Shown: piece after piece, positions 23,868 through 32,537 of the stretch
Numbering within the stretch: the first letter of the stretch is position 1
Layout of the letters: each line of letters opens with the position of its first letter
Assembly: GCF_017742835.1 (NCBI RefSeq)
Contig: NZ_CP072392.1
Coordinates: forward strand, 2,340,385-2,404,384
DNA: 64,000 nt
Reading direction: 5' to 3'
From: Aquabacter sp. L1I39
GTDB taxonomy: Bacteria; Pseudomonadota; Alphaproteobacteria; Rhizobiales; Xanthobacteraceae
Notes under the pieces: model-generated
What the model saw: the letters and a program-made list of their open reading frames with translations, nothing else
The model's database searches: none
Told to the model about the DNA's origin: nothing
Translations under genes and position numbers: made by a program

Positions 23868-24908
23868 ATGGACAGGCCCGACAGGGTTGCGCTTCAAAGA
23901 GTGAGCCCCGGCGGCTCGCTGCCCGGGCTCCTGCGCGACCTCAAGCTCGATCCCGCTCCGCTGTTCGCCGGTCTCAGCTTCGGCGTGGATGATGTGGTCA
24001 GCGAGGCCAGCATCCCCTTCTCCGAGGCCGTGACGCTGCTTGATCGCTGCGCGCAGGCCTCGGGACGCCCCGAGTTCGGGCTCCTGCTCGGCCATATCAA
24101 TGACCATCGCTGCCTGGGGCCGCTGGGCGAGCTCATCGAGAGCGCGCCCACGCTCGGCCAGGCCATCGCGGACAATGTGGGCTACCAGGGGGCCAATTCC
24201 AGCGCCGCCTGCGCCTATCTCATTCCCATGGGCGATCTGTGGGCGTTCGGATTTGGCATCTATGACCGCCACATGGCGGGGGCGGAGCAGATCTATGCCA
24301 TCGTGTTGGCCACCTCGGTGAACATGGTGCGCGCCATCAGCGGACGGCCGGACCTGCCCTTGGAGGTCCTGTTCTCCTTCGCACCGCCGCCCCAGCCGGG
24401 CCGGTTCGAGCAGCTTCTGCGCGCGCCGGTGCGCTTCAACCAGCCGCTGTCCTGCATTCTTCTCGGCCGCGAGGCCATGGCCGCCCGCAATCCTCATGCG
24501 GATTCCGCCCACCGCCCCGAGGCGCTGGCGCGCATGCGCCACATGCTGCGGCTCAACGATAAGTCGGTGGCGGACCGCCTGCGCCATCAATTGCGTCCCT
24601 CCTTGAGCCTCGGCGAGACCAGCCTTGCACAGGCCGCGCGGCGGCTCGGCTTGTCCTCCCGTTCCCTGGACCGCCACCTGAAGGAGGAAGGCACCACCTT
24701 CCAGAGCGAGCGGGATCGGGTGCGCCATGTGATGGCCTGCGAATTGCTGGCGCTCACCGAATTGCAGATCGGCGAGATCGCGCTCGCCTTGTCCTATGCC
24801 AGCCATTCGGGCTTCACCCGCAGCTTCCAGCGCTGGAGTGGGGAGAGTCCTTCCGCCTGGCGGGCGCGGCACACGCCGATCCGGCAGGAACCGGCGCGCG
24901 CGCCCTGA
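23868..24908 (+). CDS. AraC-family transcriptional regulator (2)
   Basis: A 346-residue AraC regulator of the same architecture as its divergent neighbour: Arabinose_bd-like N-terminal domain, then a C-terminal double helix-turn-helix with RLGLSSRSLDRHLKEEG and ALSYASHSGFTRSFQRWSG. Start ATG at 23868. The two regulators are only distantly similar to each other. Their promoters must lie within the short gap and overlapping 5' ends (about 95 bases between chosen starts), so cross-regulation is likely. The secreted hydrolase at 25061-26269 is convergent and not an obvious target. Confidence 0.87.
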   Translation: MDRPDRVALQRVSPGGSLPGLLRDLKLDPAPLFAGLSFGVDDVVSEASIPFSEAVTLLDRCAQASGRPEFGLLLGHINDHRCLGPLGELIESAPTLGQAIADNVGYQGANSSAACAYLIPMGDLWAFGFGIYDRHMAGAEQIYAIVLATSVNMVRAISGRPDLPLEVLFSFAPPPQPGRFEQLLRAPVRFNQPLSCILLGREAMAARNPHADSAHRPEALARMRHMLRLNDKSVADRLRHQLRPSLSLGETSLAQAARRLGLSSRSLDRHLKEEGTTFQSERDRVRHVMACELLALTELQIGEIALALSYASHSGFTRSFQRWSGESPSAWRARHTPIRQEPARAP

Positions 24909-25060
24909 AGCCATTCCGAGCGAAGGACCCGGTTCGCGTGACGGACATGCGTGAAAACAAAGAGATAGAGCGCCACGGCGTGTCCATGGAGCGCTGAGGC
25001 GCCCGGACCGGCCCCGCCGTTTGGCATCGCAAGCGGAGCGCGCGGGGGCAGGTGCGGCGC

Positions 25061-26269
25061 TCACTTGGCGTCAAACCAGGCCTTCCAGGCCATGATGGAC
25101 GCGGCATATGTGCCGCGATGGGTGGTAGGGCCGGCCGAGATCGCCTCCACTTGCCCGTTGCCCGCTCCCATGGCCGATTGCCAGGTCATGGCGAGGCGGC
25201 CGAGGCCCGGCGTGATGACCTCGTCCGCCTCGCCATAATAGTTGCGCACCGGGGTGCGGATGACCCAGCGGTAGGCGGTGAGGTCCTTCAGGATCCGGCC
25301 ATAGGCGGAGCGGGCGAAGAACTGGGCGTCGAAATAGTCCGGCCGGATCAGCTTGTGCAGGTCGGTGGGGATCTTGGCCGGGTCGAAGGGGCGGTTCTCA
25401 TAGGCCGCACGGCCGGTCTCGTACGCCTCCTCGGTAAGGAGGGAGTGGGCAAGGCCGGGCAGGCCGTAATAGGCCTCGAACGAGAAGGCGGTGAGGATGA
25501 AGAGCGAGTTCACCCAGCCCGCATCGATCTTGCGCGGGAACTGGAGGAAGCCGTTCATGACCATGAAGCCATCCAAAGGTGCGCTGGCGGTCGCGACGGC
25601 GGTGACGGGAACGCCCGCAGCCTCCAGCTTCTCCAGCAGGGCCATGGTCACGAACCCGCCCTGCGACCAGCCGCCCAGGAACAGTTTGGGCGTCTCGATC
25701 TTCATGGCGGCCAGCACCGCGCGCGCCGCCACGAGCATGTCGAAGGTGGCCTGCTGGTGGCTCGCCTTGACCAGATAGCCCTGCGGGCCGGACGCCGCTC
25801 CCATGCCGAAATAGTCCGCCCCGATCACCACATAGCCCTGCCCGCCAAACTGGGCGAGGGCGAGCTGGGTTTCGGGGGACTGGTCGGGAAACGAGGGCAC
25901 CTCCTCTTTCCCATAGACGGTGCCGTGCTGGTAGGAGAGCAGCGGAAGGCGCGACGCACCGCCATCGGGAATGGCCAGCAGGCCGGACGCCACGGTGGGC
26001 CGGTTGCCCTGCTCCGGGATCACGGAAGGATAGGTGATCCGATAGAGCGTCACGCCGATGCGCGCAGGTGAATAGGCCGGTGCGATGCCGAAGAAGCGGG
26101 GCGCATCCGCGGTCTGCACCTGGTTGAGGCGGGCGGCATCCCAGTGTCCGATGCGCTCATAGCGCACCCCATTCCCCACCTCGCCCTTTTCCGGCATCAG
26201 GTCGGCGGCCCGCGCGGGGAGAAGCGCGGCCAGAAGCAGGCACACAAGGGCGACGCACGCACGAACCAA
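25061..26269 (-). CDS. Secreted alpha/beta hydrolase (lipase/esterase-like)
   Basis: A 402-residue exported protein with a Sec signal (cleavage near ARA-AD) and an alpha/beta-hydrolase fold. The nucleophile elbow is GGWSQGG near residue 196, an oxyanion region lies at LLSYQHGT, and a late histidine occurs at TTHRGTY. The overall form (long secreted enzyme with SYQHGTVYG) resembles secretory lipases and related prolyl-like esterases. The start is TTG at 26269: GGAGG stands five bases upstream and no nearer ATG leaves a complete signal peptide. Substrate unknown. It stands alone between gaps of 152 and 159 bases in which I see no further gene. Confidence 0.8.
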   Translation of the reverse strand: MVRACVALVCLLLAALLPARAADLMPEKGEVGNGVRYERIGHWDAARLNQVQTADAPRFFGIAPAYSPARIGVTLYRITYPSVIPEQGNRPTVASGLLAIPDGGASRLPLLSYQHGTVYGKEEVPSFPDQSPETQLALAQFGGQGYVVIGADYFGMGAASGPQGYLVKASHQQATFDMLVAARAVLAAMKIETPKLFLGGWSQGGFVTMALLEKLEAAGVPVTAVATASAPLDGFMVMNGFLQFPRKIDAGWVNSLFILTAFSFEAYYGLPGLAHSLLTEEAYETGRAAYENRPFDPAKIPTDLHKLIRPDYFDAQFFARSAYGRILKDLTAYRWVIRTPVRNYYGEADEVITPGLGRLAMTWQSAMGAGNGQVEAISAGPTTHRGTYAASIMAWKAWFDAK

Positions 26270-26428
26270 CAGAACCTCCTGCGGATGGGCGGGGAACCGT
26301 ACATCCGGGTGCGGCGCCGGCCATCATCGGAGCGGCGCATCGCGGGGATCATTGTCGGCGTGGCGCGTCGGGCAAAGGGGGGTAAAATAATATTAGGCGC
26401 CTTGCCATGCGGCCGGAGCGGGCCCCGG

Positions 26429-26824
26429 TCAGCTGAAATGGGCCATGATTCGCGCCGCCAGCGCTGCGGCAGCGGCACTGGCCACCACGCCCCAGGCCAT
26501 GTCCACGGCCGTAAGAGTCAGCGTCCAGCGATTGAGGGTGGCGAAATTGGTCAGATTGTAGGTGCCGTAGCAGAAAAGGCCGAACAGGGCACCACCGGTG
26601 AGGCCGGCCACCCAACCGTCCTTCAGGCCCGGCCAAGTGCCCGCCCAGCACAGGCCCGCCGCGTAGAGGAGATAAAAGACCACTGCCGGTGCGATGCGGA
26701 ATGGCTCCGCCAGGATGTCACCGAGAATGGTCTTGTAGAAGCGGGCGCCCATGCTGCCCAGCCACACCGCATCGGCGGCGAGGAACAGGACGAGGGTGAG
26801 CAGATAGGACAGGGCCAGGGCCAT
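26429..26824 (-). CDS. DUF2177 membrane protein
   Basis: A 131-residue membrane protein with about four hydrophobic segments and the DUF2177 landmarks ADAVWLG near residue 17, GALFGLFCYGTYNLTN and the closing TAVDMAWG. The family is of unknown function but is repeatedly found beside lipid-modification and sigma-E/ChrR genes. It lies 78 bases after the DUF1295 gene in the operon that begins with the sigma factor at 28957. Confidence 0.85.
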   Translation of the reverse strand: MALALSYLLTLVLFLAADAVWLGSMGARFYKTILGDILAEPFRIAPAVVFYLLYAAGLCWAGTWPGLKDGWVAGLTGGALFGLFCYGTYNLTNFATLNRWTLTLTAVDMAWGVVASAAAAALAARIMAHFS

Positions 26825-26902
26825 GGGCGTTCCAAGCGTTCGGCCGCCCCCGCGGCCCTCAGTTCGGAAACGCCGCCTGCCCCCGATTGGATCACAAGAG
26901 CT

Positions 26903-27709
26903 TCAAGTGCCCCGCGGCGGGCGGGGGAAGAAAGCAGGCACCTGGGCGCGATAGGCCTCAAAGCGCGGCCCGTAGCGGCGGGCCATGTGCGCCTCCAGAG
27001 GCGGGATGCCCGACACCGCAATCAGCAGCCAGGCCATGAAGGCCGGTCCCGCCAAAGCCAGCCAGCCTTGGGGATAGCCCCCGGACAGGTCGATGGCGAA
27101 GAAGGGATAGGCGCACCAGACCAGCCATTCGAAGAAATAGTTGGGATGGCGCGACCAGGACCAGAGCCCGACGTCACAGACCTTCCCCTCGTTCGCCGGA
27201 TCGGCCTTGAACCGCCGCAAGGTCTCGTCCGCCGCCCCCTCGCCAATCACAGCTGCAACCAGAACGAGGACGCCAATCCCATCCTGAAGGGTCAGGCCGG
27301 CGGCGGGATTGCGCGCGGCCAGAAGCACGCAGGCCACCAGAAGCAGACCCGCCGCCGCCTGTATCATCAGGAACCAGAACAGGCGCGACTGGAAGTGTGC
27401 GCCCCATTCGGTACGGAACCAGGCATAGCGCGGATCTTCCGGCCCACTGACGCTGCGCGCGCCAATATGGAGGGCAAGCCGCGTGCCCCAGGCCGCCACC
27501 AGCAGCGCCACCAGAAGCTGGCGGCCGGTGATCTCTCCCTCCGGCCCGGCCGGCACGAGCGCCACCGCGATGCCGGCAATCCCCACTCCCGCCGACCAGA
27601 AGGCATCGGAGACGCCCGCATTGCCGGTCACGCGCTGCGTGCCCCAGGCGGCAGCCATCACCAGTGCGAGGCACCCCCCCGCCCCGGCCAACAGGAAGAG
27701 GACGGTCAC
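26903..27709 (-). CDS. DUF1295 (steroid 5-alpha-reductase-like) membrane protein
   Basis: A 268-residue membrane protein with about six or seven hydrophobic segments. The C-terminal part has LWSWSRHPNYFFEWLVW and LEAHMARRYGPRFEAY, signatures shared by DUF1295 and the isoprenylcysteine methyltransferase/steroid reductase superfamily. The start is GTG 27709, ten bases after the anti-sigma gene's stop, so the gene is in the rpoE-chrR operon. It probably modifies a lipid; DUF1295 genes accompany cyclopropane- or furan-fatty-acid genes in several sigma-E regulons. The reaction is unknown. Confidence 0.87.
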   Translation of the reverse strand: MTVLFLLAGAGGCLALVMAAAWGTQRVTGNAGVSDAFWSAGVGIAGIAVALVPAGPEGEITGRQLLVALLVAAWGTRLALHIGARSVSGPEDPRYAWFRTEWGAHFQSRLFWFLMIQAAAGLLLVACVLLAARNPAAGLTLQDGIGVLVLVAAVIGEGAADETLRRFKADPANEGKVCDVGLWSWSRHPNYFFEWLVWCAYPFFAIDLSGGYPQGWLALAGPAFMAWLLIAVSGIPPLEAHMARRYGPRFEAYRAQVPAFFPRPPRGT

Positions 27710-27719
27710 GGCCTTGCCC

Positions 27720-28358
27720 TCACAGGCGCACGAAGGGCCGCATCAGCCAGCCGAAGGGGCCAGAGGGCTGGATCTGCCCTTCAAGCGCGATCAGGCAGAT
27801 GCACGGATCCTTGGAATTCACCACCGGGCGGTGATCCACCTCCTCGTCGGCCTCCTCGAAGTCGCCCGGCCCGAAGGTGCCGCTTTCGTCCTCATAGGAA
27901 CCGGACAGCACGCAGGTATATTCGCTGCCCGCATGGCTGTGCTGGGGCATCTTGCAGCCCGGGGCGATCTTCAAGAGGAAGGCCCGGCTGGCCCCATCGG
28001 CGGGAACGAGCACGTTGCGCGCGCTCACCCCCGGACCCAGCCATCGCCATCGGCCGAGCGGCAGGTGGCGCAGGGAGGCGGGCAGTTCCGGCATGTCGTT
28101 GACAGGCGGCGCCACCTTCACCGCACCGCCATCGCTGTCGATGCGGGCGAGCGCACGGGCGAGCGCGTCGCCGGACAAATCCTCTTCCGGCAGCGCCTCC
28201 AGAAGCTCACCGCCCACATAGGACAAGGTGCGCACCCATGAGCGGCTGTCCTCGCACAAGGCGAGGTGGGCGGAGACCACCACCGCCTCCGGTGTCTTCA
28301 GCGCTCCGGCGGCATAGGACAGGAGCGTCTCTTCGCTCGGTGTATGGCGCACGCTCAT
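27720..28358 (-). CDS. chrR: ChrR-type cupin anti-sigma factor
   Basis: A 212-residue zinc-type anti-sigma factor. The N-terminal anti-sigma domain holds His5, His31 and Cys35, but the last zinc ligand of the usual HxxxCxxC motif is serine (Ser38, in HLALCEDS). The C-terminal cupin domain has its own metal-ligand set His140, His142, Glu146 and His176 (PQHSHAGSEY, DHRPV). In Rhodobacter ChrR holds sigma-E inactive until singlet oxygen or peroxides act. The start overlaps the sigma gene's stop by four bases (ATGA), the normal cotranslated arrangement. The missing cysteine may weaken zinc binding or alter the trigger. Confidence 0.9.
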   Translation of the reverse strand: MSVRHTPSEETLLSYAAGALKTPEAVVVSAHLALCEDSRSWVRTLSYVGGELLEALPEEDLSGDALARALARIDSDGGAVKVAPPVNDMPELPASLRHLPLGRWRWLGPGVSARNVLVPADGASRAFLLKIAPGCKMPQHSHAGSEYTCVLSGSYEDESGTFGPGDFEEADEEVDHRPVVNSKDPCICLIALEGQIQPSGPFGWLMRPFVRL

Positions 28359-28957
28359 GACAGGTCCCCCAGCAGGGTCCGCAGCCGCGTCATGGCAAGG
28401 CGCATCCGCGATTTGACGGTGCCGAGAGGCAAGCCGAGGTCCTTGGCGATTTCCGCATGGGCCTTTTCCTGGAAGAAGGACAGGCGCACCACCTCGGCCT
28501 GCTCGCGCGGCAAGGTCTGGAGGGCGGTGCGGATGCGCCCGGCGGCGGTTGCGGCGAACAGAACGTCGTCGGGCCGCGCGGGCGGGTCGGGGATTTCTGA
28601 AAGGTCGAGATCGGGAATGCCCCGGGCATCACGCCGCAGGCTGTCGATCCGCAGGTTGCGGGCGATGGTGAAGATCCAGGCGGACGCCCCGGCACGCGCC
28701 GGATCGTACAATTCCGCCTTCCGCCAAACGGTCAGCATGGCCTCCTGCGCGAAATCTTCAGCCGCCGCCGCGCTGGCCCCGGCCCGCATGAGCCAGGATT
28801 TCAGGCGCGGGGCGAAATGCTGGAACAATTGGGCGAACGCCTCGCGGTCGCGGCCCTGGGCGATGGCCACGATGAGACGCCCATAGGGGTCCGTCGCCTC
28901 AAGGGGTGAGGTCACGGCGCCGTCCGCGGCGGGAGTGTGGATCGCGTTCTCATTCAT
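28355..28957 (-). CDS. rpoE: ECF RNA polymerase sigma factor, RpoE/ECF11 type
   Basis: A 200-residue ECF sigma factor with region 2 (residues 24-95, including AEDFAQEAMLTVWRKA and AWIFTIARNLRIDSLRR) and region 4 (about 135-190, VRLSFFQEKAHAEIAKDLGLPLGTVKSR). The partner ChrR gene follows with overlap. The assigned start 28957 lies only about seven bases beyond a promoter-like element on the same strand, so the transcript may be leaderless. It is predicted to direct both its own operon and the divergent lipid-modification operon. Confidence 0.92.
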   Translation of the reverse strand: MNENAIHTPAADGAVTSPLEATDPYGRLIVAIAQGRDREAFAQLFQHFAPRLKSWLMRAGASAAAAEDFAQEAMLTVWRKAELYDPARAGASAWIFTIARNLRIDSLRRDARGIPDLDLSEIPDPPARPDDVLFAATAAGRIRTALQTLPREQAEVVRLSFFQEKAHAEIAKDLGLPLGTVKSRMRLAMTRLRTLLGDLS

Positions 28958-28963
28958 CGCCTT

Positions 28964-28993
28964 TGTAAACGGAAGCTGGGCACAGGTGGATCA
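28964..28993 (-). promoter_or_regulatory. Candidate sigma-E promoter for rpoE-chrR operon
   Basis: On the minus strand TGATCC (28993-28988), an 18-base spacer, and TTTACA (28969-28964). TGATCC is the -35 element reported for Rhodobacter sigma-E; the spacer length also fits. A start site seven bases on would fall at the ATG itself. Autoregulation is expected in this family. Confidence 0.6.
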
Positions 28994-29046
28994 CCTGCCA
29001 GATCACGCCCCGGTGAAAATAATGCCGTCGACCTTCCCGGTGGGTG

Positions 29047-29076
29047 TCATCCAACCCGAGCTTCGCCGCGTAAACT
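29047..29076 (+). promoter_or_regulatory. Candidate sigma-E promoter for FAD oxidoreductase operon
   Basis: TCATCC (29047-29052), an 18-base spacer and TAAACT (29071-29076), very like the element facing the other way. A start near 29083 would give a leader of about 24 bases containing GGAG (29094-29097) before ATG 29107. Confidence 0.55.
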
Positions 29077-29106
29077 TCAGGAAAGACGAGACTGGAGCCT
29101 GTGACT

Positions 29107-30447
29107 ATGACCGAAGCCGAACGAAATCGCCCCCTGCGCATCGCCGTTGTGGGGTCCGGCATTTCGGGGCTCTCCGCCGCCTGGCTCCTGGCCCGACGGC
29201 ACGATGTCACACTCTATGAGCGCGCAGAGCGGCTCGGCGGCCATTCCAACACCGTGCTGGTGGAGGAGGCGGGCACCGCCAAGCCGGTGGATACGGGCTT
29301 CATCGTCTTCAACACCACCACCTATCCCAACCTGACCGCCTTGTTCGCCCATCTGGGCGTCGAGACGCGCGACACCGACATGTCGTTCAGCGCCTCGCTC
29401 CGCGGCGGCAAGCTGGAATATTCCGGCAACGGCCTGTCCGGCCTGTTCGCCCAGAAGCGCAACCTGCTGGCGCCGCGCCACTGGGGCATGCTGCGCGACC
29501 TCCTGCGCTTCTACCGGGAGGCGCCGGCGGACCTCGGCAAGCTGGCCGATCCCTCGCTGTCGCTGGGCGACTATCTGGCGCTGAAAGGCTATGGCGCGGC
29601 GTTGCGCGACGACCATCTCCTGCCCATGGCGGCGGCCATCTGGTCCACCCCAGCCCGGCGCATGCTGGATTATCCCGCCTCCGCCTTCGTGCGCTTCTGC
29701 ACCAATCACGGGCTGCTCCAGGTGCGCAACCGGCCGATCTGGCGCACCGTGGTGGGCGGCAGCCGCGTCTATGTGGAGAAAATGGCGGCGCAGATGCCCG
29801 ATGTGGTGCGCCTCGGCCGCCCCGTGACGGCGGTTGAACGTTTCGACGGCTTCGTGCGAGTGCGCGATGCCGGCGGCGGCGCGGAGACCTATGATCATGT
29901 GGTGCTCGCTTGCCATGGCGACGAGGCGCTCGCGCTTCTAAAGGATGCGGACGGGCCGGAGGATGCGCTGCTGTCCGCCTTCAAATACGACACCAACCTC
30001 GCCGTCCTGCATTCGGATGAGGAATTGATGCCGAAGCGTCGCTCGGTGTGGTCCGCCTGGAATTACATGGAACAGGACGGCCACCTCTGCGTCACTTATT
30101 GGATGAACAAGCTCCAGCACATTGAGGGGCGTCCGCTCTTCGTCACGCTGAACCCGCCCCGCCCGCCGCGCGCCGGTACGCTGCTGCACTCCGAGCTTTA
30201 CGCCCATCCCCAGTTCGACGCTGCCGCCATCAAGGCGCAGCGGGCCATCTGGTCGCTCCAGGGGCGCCGACGCACCTGGTTCTGCGGCGCGCATTTCGGC
30301 GCGGGCTTCCACGAGGACGGGCTCCAATCCGGCCTGGCGGTGGCGGAAACGCTGGGCGGCGTGCGCCGGCCCTGGCGGGTGGCCGATGAGAATGGCCGCA
30401 TCCATGTGAATCCGGTGCGCATCGAAGGCTGGGAGCGGGCGGCGTGA
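29107..30447 (+). CDS. FAD-dependent oxidoreductase (amine-oxidase/desaturase-like)
   Basis: A 446-residue flavoprotein. The N-terminal dinucleotide motif is VVGSGISGLSAAWLL, followed by YERAERLGGHSNTV, and a C-terminal FAD-contact segment lies near DGLQSGLAVAE. I use ATG 29107, nine bases after GGAG; a GTG six bases earlier is closer to that site. It heads a three-gene overlapping operon with DUF1365 and a cyclopropane-synthase-like methyltransferase. This trio recurs in sigma-E/ChrR regulons and is linked to unsaturated-fatty-acid modification, including furan-fatty-acid formation in Rhodobacter. Which step this enzyme performs cannot be settled from sequence. Confidence 0.85.
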   Translation: MTEAERNRPLRIAVVGSGISGLSAAWLLARRHDVTLYERAERLGGHSNTVLVEEAGTAKPVDTGFIVFNTTTYPNLTALFAHLGVETRDTDMSFSASLRGGKLEYSGNGLSGLFAQKRNLLAPRHWGMLRDLLRFYREAPADLGKLADPSLSLGDYLALKGYGAALRDDHLLPMAAAIWSTPARRMLDYPASAFVRFCTNHGLLQVRNRPIWRTVVGGSRVYVEKMAAQMPDVVRLGRPVTAVERFDGFVRVRDAGGGAETYDHVVLACHGDEALALLKDADGPEDALLSAFKYDTNLAVLHSDEELMPKRRSVWSAWNYMEQDGHLCVTYWMNKLQHIEGRPLFVTLNPPRPPRAGTLLHSELYAHPQFDAAAIKAQRAIWSLQGRRRTWFCGAHFGAGFHEDGLQSGLAVAETLGGVRRPWRVADENGRIHVNPVRIEGWERAA

Positions 30448-31253
30448 ACGCTCCCGCCGCCCTCTATCGCGGCATCGTCACCCATGCCCGCACCCGCCCC
30501 GCCGCTCACAGCCTGCGCTACCGCACCTTCCATGTGCTGCTGGATCTCGACCGCATCGAGGAGGCGGCGGCCTCCAGCCGCTTCTTCTCCCGCAATCGCT
30601 TCAACCTCCTGTCCTTCCATGACAAGGACCATGGCTCGGGCACCGGCCTCGACCTGAAGGGAGAGGTCGAGGGCCACCTCGCCCGCGCCGGCATCGATCT
30701 GGAGGGAGGACCGATCCGCATCCTGACCATGCCGCGGGTGCTGGGCTATGTGTTCAATCCCCTGTCGGTCTATTTCTGCCACCATTCCGACGGCACGCTG
30801 AAGGCCGTGCTCTACGAGGTGTCCAACACCTTCGGGCAGCGCCATTCCTATCTCCTTCCCGTGGAGCCGGAACAGGCGGAGGCCGGAGCGGTGCGGCAAA
30901 GCGTCGACAAGGGCTTCTATGTCTCGCCTTTCCTGGACATGGACATGGCCTATCACTTCCGCGTCCGTCCGCCGGACGAGACGGTGAAGGTTGACATCAC
31001 CTGCCGCGATAAAGGAGGCGTCATTCTTCACGCCTGCCTTGCTGCGCAGCGGCATGTTTTTTCTGATCATTCCCTTTTGCAAGCCTGCCTGTCTCATCCC
31101 ATGATGACGCTGAAGGTCATTCTCGGCATCCACTGGGAAGCGCTTCTCATCTGGGTCAAGGGGAATGGCCTGACACGGCGCCCGCCCGCGCCACCCGAGG
31201 CGGTGACCATCCGCACGGCTGCGGGACAAGGCGCGACGAGGGAGGGACTATGA
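30444..31253 (+). CDS. DUF1365 protein
   Basis: A 269-residue protein with the DUF1365 pattern: YRGIVTHARTRP and YRTFHVLLDLDRI at the start, RVLGYVFNPLSVYFCH in the middle and SPFLDMDMAYHFRV later. It starts with GTG at 30444, overlapping the previous stop by four bases. The family has no proven activity but nearly always travels with the FAD oxidoreductase and cyclopropane-synthase homologues, so it belongs to a lipid-modification pathway. Confidence 0.88.
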   Translation: MNAPAALYRGIVTHARTRPAAHSLRYRTFHVLLDLDRIEEAAASSRFFSRNRFNLLSFHDKDHGSGTGLDLKGEVEGHLARAGIDLEGGPIRILTMPRVLGYVFNPLSVYFCHHSDGTLKAVLYEVSNTFGQRHSYLLPVEPEQAEAGAVRQSVDKGFYVSPFLDMDMAYHFRVRPPDETVKVDITCRDKGGVILHACLAAQRHVFSDHSLLQACLSHPMMTLKVILGIHWEALLIWVKGNGLTRRPPAPPEAVTIRTAAGQGATREGL

Positions 31254-32485
31254 CGATTCAAGATCGCGGCCCCCTGTCCTGGGAGGCGCCTTCATCGCCG
31301 GCCCATTCGGCCCCGCTGCTCGACTTTGCCGGCCCACTGCTGGGGGCAGCGCTTGCCAATCTGGCGCGCGGCCGGCTGGTCATCGAACTGCCCTCCGGCC
31401 AGCGGGTGGAGCGCACCGCGCCGCTCGATGGCCCGGACGCACTGATGCGCGTGCATGATTGGAAAGCGCTGCGCCGGGTGGCCACCGCGGGCTCCATCGG
31501 CTTTGCCGACGGCTATATGGAGGGGGAATGGACCTCGCCCAACCTCCCCGCGCTCATCGAGCTTATGGCGGTGAATGCGGACCAGATCGGTCAGACCTGG
31601 TTCGGCTCCCGCCTCTCCCGCATCATGGAGCGCCTGCGCCATTGGGCGCGGTCCAACACCAAGCGCGGCAGCCGGCGCAACATCGCCTTCCACTATGATC
31701 TCGGCAACGATTTCTATGCCCTGTGGCTCGACCGGGGCATGCAATATTCCTCAGCCCTGTTCGCGGAGGGAGACGACCTGGAAGCCGCGCAGGCCCGCAA
31801 GCTCGACGCCATCGTGAAGCGTCTCGCGTTGAGAGGCGGGGAGGATGTGCTGGAGATCGGGTTCGGCTGGGGAGCGGTGGCCGAGCGCCTCGCCCGCGAT
31901 CACGGCGCGCGCATGGTCGGCCTCACCCTCTCGGAGCGCCAACTGGAATTTGCGGCACAAAGGCTGAAGCAACAGGGCCTTTCCGCCGATTTGCGGCTCC
32001 AGGATTATCGGGACTGTGGCGGCACGTTCGACCGCATCGTCTCCATCGAGATGATCGAGGCGGTGGGCGAGCGCTACTGGCCGGTCTATTTCGCCAGCCT
32101 GCGCGAGCGCCTGAAGCCGGGCGGCCGGGCGGTGATCCAGGCCATCACCATCGAGGATTGCCGCTACGAGGATTATCGGCGCGAGCCCGACTTCATCCAG
32201 CGCTACATCTTCCCCGGCGGGATGCTTCCCACCCCCACCATCATGCGGCAGCAGGTGGAGGCGGCAGGCCTCAAGCTCATCGGCCATGACGGCTTCGGCC
32301 TCAGCTATGCCAAGACGCTGGCCGCCTGGCGCGAGCGTTTCCAGGCCGCCTGGGCGGACGTGGCGCCGCTCGGCTTCGACGAGCGGTTCCGTCGCATGTG
32401 GGACTATTACCTCGCCTATTGCGAGGGCGGCTTCCGCGCCGGCGCCATCGATGTGGGCCTCTACACCATCGTCAAGCCGGAATGA
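31250..32485 (+). CDS. Cyclopropane-fatty-acyl-phospholipid synthase family methyltransferase
   Basis: A 411-residue SAM-dependent methyltransferase of the CFA-synthase family. An N-terminal lipid-binding domain (about 1-110) is followed by the hallmark FHYDLGNDFYALWLD, the SAM motif LEIGFGWGA and the late IFPGGMLPT. ATG 31250 overlaps the DUF1365 stop, with GGAGGGACT before it. It acts on unsaturated phospholipid acyl chains at the membrane, adding a methylene or methyl group. True CFA synthase and the methyl-transferring homologues of furan-fatty-acid pathways cannot be separated by eye. Confidence 0.88.
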   Translation: MTIQDRGPLSWEAPSSPAHSAPLLDFAGPLLGAALANLARGRLVIELPSGQRVERTAPLDGPDALMRVHDWKALRRVATAGSIGFADGYMEGEWTSPNLPALIELMAVNADQIGQTWFGSRLSRIMERLRHWARSNTKRGSRRNIAFHYDLGNDFYALWLDRGMQYSSALFAEGDDLEAAQARKLDAIVKRLALRGGEDVLEIGFGWGAVAERLARDHGARMVGLTLSERQLEFAAQRLKQQGLSADLRLQDYRDCGGTFDRIVSIEMIEAVGERYWPVYFASLRERLKPGGRAVIQAITIEDCRYEDYRREPDFIQRYIFPGGMLPTPTIMRQQVEAAGLKLIGHDGFGLSYAKTLAAWRERFQAAWADVAPLGFDERFRRMWDYYLAYCEGGFRAGAIDVGLYTIVKPE

Positions 32486-32537
32486 GCTTTTCCGGGCGCG
32501 GCGGAACCGGGACCCTGCGGTCGCGTTTCCGCTTCGC

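Noticed and set aside
26031..26036. TGATCC as another sigma-E promoter
   Set aside because: It lies inside the hydrolase gene with no -10 element at the right distance.
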